Shown here one piece after another: positions 5,485 to 8,062 of a DNA stretch of 8,062 bases. Made by a program: the position numbers and the translations under genes. Source of the stretch: Scatosoma sp045645245 (GTDB taxonomy: Bacteria; Bacillota; Clostridia; Christensenellales; Borkfalkiaceae); NCBI GenBank assembly GCA_045645245.1, contig JAZRIK010000124.1, positions 1-8,062 on the forward strand, read 5' to 3'. Within the stretch, counting starts at the first letter, position 1. Every line of letters starts with the position of its first letter. The notes beneath the pieces are model-generated. The model ran no database searches and was not told where the DNA came from. It saw only the letters and a list, made by a program, of their open reading frames with translations.

Positions 5485-7266
5485 TTAGTCGCAAAGTGCT
5501 TTGAATGCTTCCAAAGTATCCTTAAACTCGGACATGGCTGCCTCGAACGGCGCTTTCGTCGTTAAATCTACCCCAGCTTTTTGTAAGATGGAAACAGGGT
5601 CGGTGCAGCCGCCGGAAGAAAGGAAGGTAAAATAGTCTTTTACAGCCGTTTCGCCTTCGGTTAAGATGCGCTTAACAATGGAAATTGCCGAGATTATACC
5701 CGTTGCGTATTTATATACGTAGAACGCCGTATAGAAATGGGGAATACGCGACCATTCGTACGCGATTTGCTCGTCGTGAATAATTCCGTCGCCATAATAC
5801 GCCTTATTCAAATTATAATACACTTCGTTCAAAATATCCTTAGTCAAGGGTACGCCTTGTTCTGCTTTTGCGTGGGCGATTTGCTCAAATTCGGCAAATT
5901 GCGTTTGACGGAACATCGTCGCGCGAATCATATCCATATAGTGGTTCAAAAGATACTTTTTCAAGTTCTTATCGTCCGTGTTCTTATACAAGTGCTTTAA
6001 GAGCAGCACTTCGTTGACGGTACTTGCAATTTCCGCAAGGAAGATGGTATAATCGGCTTTTGCATACGGTTGCGTATGGTTGGATTTGTAGGTATGAAGC
6101 GCGTGGCCCATTTCGTGCGCAACGGTGAAAATATCGTTGGTGGTTTCTTGGTAGTTCAAGAGTACGTACGGGTGGGTATCGTAAACGCCCGACGAATACG
6201 CGCCGCTGCGCTTGCCTTCGTTTTCGCAAACGTCAATCCAGCCTTCTTGGCGCGCTTTTCTCAAAAGGTTTTGATAATCTTCGCCCAAAGGCGCAAGTCC
6301 TTCAATGACCAAATCGTACGCCTTTTCAAACGGGAGTTTGATTTCCGCGTCTTCCACAAGCGGTACGTAAATATCGTACATATGCTGTTCTTTTAAGCTC
6401 GTTTGGTCTTTGCGCAAACGGATATAATCGTGCATAATGGGCAATGCGCCGTGCACCGCTTCGATTAAGTTATTATACACAACGGGGGTGACGTCTTCGC
6501 CGTCCATCGCCATTTGCATACAGCTTTCGTATTTGCGGACCGTTTTATAAAATACGTTTTTCTTTACGTTGGCATAATACGTTTGCGAAATGGCGTCAAT
6601 CAAGTTGATGTACGCTTGATAGTATTTTTCAAACCATTCTTTTCTCTCTTCGCTATTGCCCGTATGCAAAATTACGCCGTACATACCGTGGCTCATTTGC
6701 ACTTCTTCGCCCTTAAACGTTGCTTTGGGCAGGTTCAAGTTGGCGTTGTCCAGCATAGAGAAGATACCCCTAAACTCACGCATAACGTCTCCGCCCAGCG
6801 TAAGCAGACGTTCTTCGCTTTCGCTTAAAACGTGCGCTTTGGATTTTGCCACTTTACGCAAGCGATAATCATACTCGCTAAAATCGGGGTCGTCGATGAA
6901 CGATTGTAAAACGCTGTCGTCTAATGCCGTCAATTCGGGCTCTACGAAAGAAAGCTGCGCGAAAATTTTGGAAATCATCGCGCTCACGCGCGCGTTCATA
7001 GACGTATATTTGGATACGCGAACGTCCACGTCGTGCGTTAAGTGCGCGTATAAGTATAACAGCTCGATACGGCGGGATAACGCGTCGCTGATTTCAAAAT
7101 AAGTAAGCAGCGTTTTCTTATCGCCAAGCTTGCCTTTATACATAGACAAATCGTAGTTTGAAAATTCGCTTTCTACCGCTGCAAATTCCTTTTCCCAAGC
7201 TTCGTCGCTTTGGAAAATATCCGAAGTTTTCCATTTGAGATTTTCTGCTATTTCATTTCTTTCCAT
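5485..7266 (-). CDS. pepF: Oligoendopeptidase F (M3 family zinc metallopeptidase)
   Basis: A cytosolic zinc endopeptidase that cleaves short peptides, contributing to peptide recycling. At 593 residues it matches the PepF/M3B length of about 600. The zinc motif HEMGH (384-388) gives His384, catalytic Glu385 and His388, and AEIAST (411-416) gives the third ligand Glu412, 24 residues after His388. Downstream HFYTAFYVYKYATG (510-523) has the His/Tyr cluster that holds the substrate in M3 enzymes. The large helical N-terminal part (1-~370) matches the family's domed architecture. No signal peptide is seen. The ATG at 7266 is supported by an AGGAG site at 7278-7282 with an 11-base spacer. It is 76 bp from the upstream UPF0210 gene and likely co-transcribed. 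Confidence 0.97.
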   Translation of the reverse strand: MERNEIAENLKWKTSDIFQSDEAWEKEFAAVESEFSNYDLSMYKGKLGDKKTLLTYFEISDALSRRIELLYLYAHLTHDVDVRVSKYTSMNARVSAMISKIFAQLSFVEPELTALDDSVLQSFIDDPDFSEYDYRLRKVAKSKAHVLSESEERLLTLGGDVMREFRGIFSMLDNANLNLPKATFKGEEVQMSHGMYGVILHTGNSEERKEWFEKYYQAYINLIDAISQTYYANVKKNVFYKTVRKYESCMQMAMDGEDVTPVVYNNLIEAVHGALPIMHDYIRLRKDQTSLKEQHMYDIYVPLVEDAEIKLPFEKAYDLVIEGLAPLGEDYQNLLRKARQEGWIDVCENEGKRSGAYSSGVYDTHPYVLLNYQETTNDIFTVAHEMGHALHTYKSNHTQPYAKADYTIFLAEIASTVNEVLLLKHLYKNTDDKNLKKYLLNHYMDMIRATMFRQTQFAEFEQIAHAKAEQGVPLTKDILNEVYYNLNKAYYGDGIIHDEQIAYEWSRIPHFYTAFYVYKYATGIISAISIVKRILTEGETAVKDYFTFLSSGGCTDPVSILQKAGVDLTTKAPFEAAMSEFKDTLEAFKALCD

Positions 7267-7342
7267 AGTGGTATTTACTCCTAATAAAATTTTATTTCAT
7301 CGCATACCTGCCCCGCGCATTTGCGGTTTTTAGACAGCGAGT
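7267..7342 (-). other. pepF leader with palindrome and two-codon ORF
   Basis: This 76-bp gap holds the pepF Shine-Dalgarno site (7278-7282), a perfect 14-bp AT palindrome (7283-7296), and ATG-AAA-TAA (7300-7292) preceded by GGGGCAGG. I see no good promoter hexamers and no terminator, so pepF may depend on read-through from the UPF0210 gene. The elements are seen; any regulatory role is a guess. Confidence 0.3.
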
Positions 7343-8062
7343 TTAGTTCTTAAAGCTATGAATGGGCGCGGGAATGTTGCCGCCGCGGTTGATGATACGC
7401 GACGAATCGCATTCGTGCACGGGCATAATGGGCGCACGGCCTAAAAGTCCGCCGAAGTTTACCTGATCGCCTACCTTTTTACCGATTGCGGGAATGATAC
7501 GCACCGCCGTCGTTTTGTTATTGATCATACCGATAGCCGCTTCGTCCGCAATCATCGCGGCAATCGTCGTTGCGGGCGTGTCGCCGGGGATTGCAATCAT
7601 ATCCAAGCCCACGCTGCAAACACAGGTCATCGCTTCTAATTTATCCAGCGTAATCGCGCCCTTTTCCGCCGCCTGAATCATACCGATATCTTCGGAAACG
7701 GGAATAAACGCACCCGAAAGTCCGCCAACGCGCGACGAAGCCATTACGCCGCCCTTTTTCACTGCGTCGTTGAGCAAAGCAAGCGCAGCCGTCGTGCCGT
7801 GTCCGCCTACCGTTTCGATGCCCATCTCTTCCAAGATTTGCGCCACCGAATCGCCTATCGCAGGGGTGGGCGCAAGGGACAAATCGACGATACCAAACTG
7901 CGCGTTTAAGCGTTTTGCCGCCTCTTTGGCAACGAGCTGACCTGCGCGCGTAATCTTGAACGCCGTACGCTTAATTTGCTCGGCAACGTCCGTTAAATCG
8001 GCGCTTGGAATTTGCTCCAAAGCGTGTTTTACAACGCCCGGGCCCGAAACGCCTACGTTGAC
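7343..8062 (-). CDS. UPF0210 / DUF711 (PFL family) protein, 5' end cut by window
   Basis: The frame stays open to the window edge, giving the C-terminal 239 residues; family members are about 450 long, so roughly half is missing. An in-frame TTG at 8020 should not be taken as the start, because the codons before it already encode the conserved GVSGPGVV motif. Other family landmarks are VGGHGTTAALALLNDA, GGVMASSRVGGLSGAFIPVSED, and the C-terminal RGGNIPAPIHSFKN. The family resembles pyruvate formate-lyase in fold by annotation only; no reaction is established to my knowledge, and it is often next to a small ACT-domain protein (UPF0237), which would lie outside this window. The product appears soluble. 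No function should be assigned beyond the family name. Confidence 0.93.
   Translation of the reverse strand, partial: VNVGVSGPGVVKHALEQIPSADLTDVAEQIKRTAFKITRAGQLVAKEAAKRLNAQFGIVDLSLAPTPAIGDSVAQILEEMGIETVGGHGTTAALALLNDAVKKGGVMASSRVGGLSGAFIPVSEDIGMIQAAEKGAITLDKLEAMTCVCSVGLDMIAIPGDTPATTIAAMIADEAAIGMINNKTTAVRIIPAIGKKVGDQVNFGGLLGRAPIMPVHECDSSRIINRGGNIPAPIHSFKN

Noticed and set aside
7283..7296. 14-bp AT palindrome before pepF as a repressor operator
   Set aside because: A short palindrome made only of A and T is common by chance in an AT-rich leader, and no promoter or second copy supports an operator.
1..8062. CRISPR array, toxin-antitoxin, restriction, prophage or insertion-sequence genes
   Set aside because: No regularly spaced repeats are seen, no transposase or defence domains appear on either strand, and the other long frames are shadows of the housekeeping genes.

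Overview
The window looks like a chromosomal housekeeping segment from a low-to-mid GC Gram-positive bacterium of the Bacillota, most likely the Clostridia. The evidence is the purine-rich Shine-Dalgarno sites, the neighbourhood sua5 (ywlC) - ywlE - rpiB - upp, which is a known Bacillota gene order, the protein-arginine-phosphatase signature of the YwlE homologue, and the UPF0210/DUF711 gene. An uncultured gut clostridium is a guess from overall style and cannot be shown from this sequence.

Every gene lies on the minus strand, so transcription runs from high to low coordinates. In that order the window holds a 5'-truncated UPF0210 (PFL family) gene, pepF (M3 oligoendopeptidase F), dnaB (replicative helicase), sua5 (threonylcarbamoyl-AMP synthase), ywlE (protein arginine phosphatase), rpiB (ribose-5-phosphate isomerase B), upp (uracil phosphoribosyltransferase), an S51-family peptidase, and a tRNA-Leu(CAG) followed directly by a strong intrinsic terminator. 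Gaps between genes are 1 to 81 bp. I see no convincing terminator or promoter between them, so read-through along the whole series is plausible. The functions are mixed: replication, tRNA t6A modification, protein dephosphorylation and turnover, pentose phosphate metabolism and pyrimidine salvage. I see no dedicated defence or biosynthetic system.

The unusual part is the non-coding stretch at 1-203, downstream of the tRNA. Its far end (1-21) is an exact 21-bp direct copy of the tRNA 3' end including CCA. A 14-bp inverted copy lies at 138-151. Between them are several perfect hairpins, so the segment could fold as one multi-branched structure. The layout resembles a very small tRNA-targeting insertion, or its remnant, or a structured RNA with tRNA 3'-end mimicry.

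Two neighbouring proteins end in short motifs that resemble replisome docking peptides: DnaB ends in an SSB-tip-like DDELPFE, and the YwlE homologue ends in a beta-clamp-motif-like QISLF after a basic tail. Both are sequence resemblances only.
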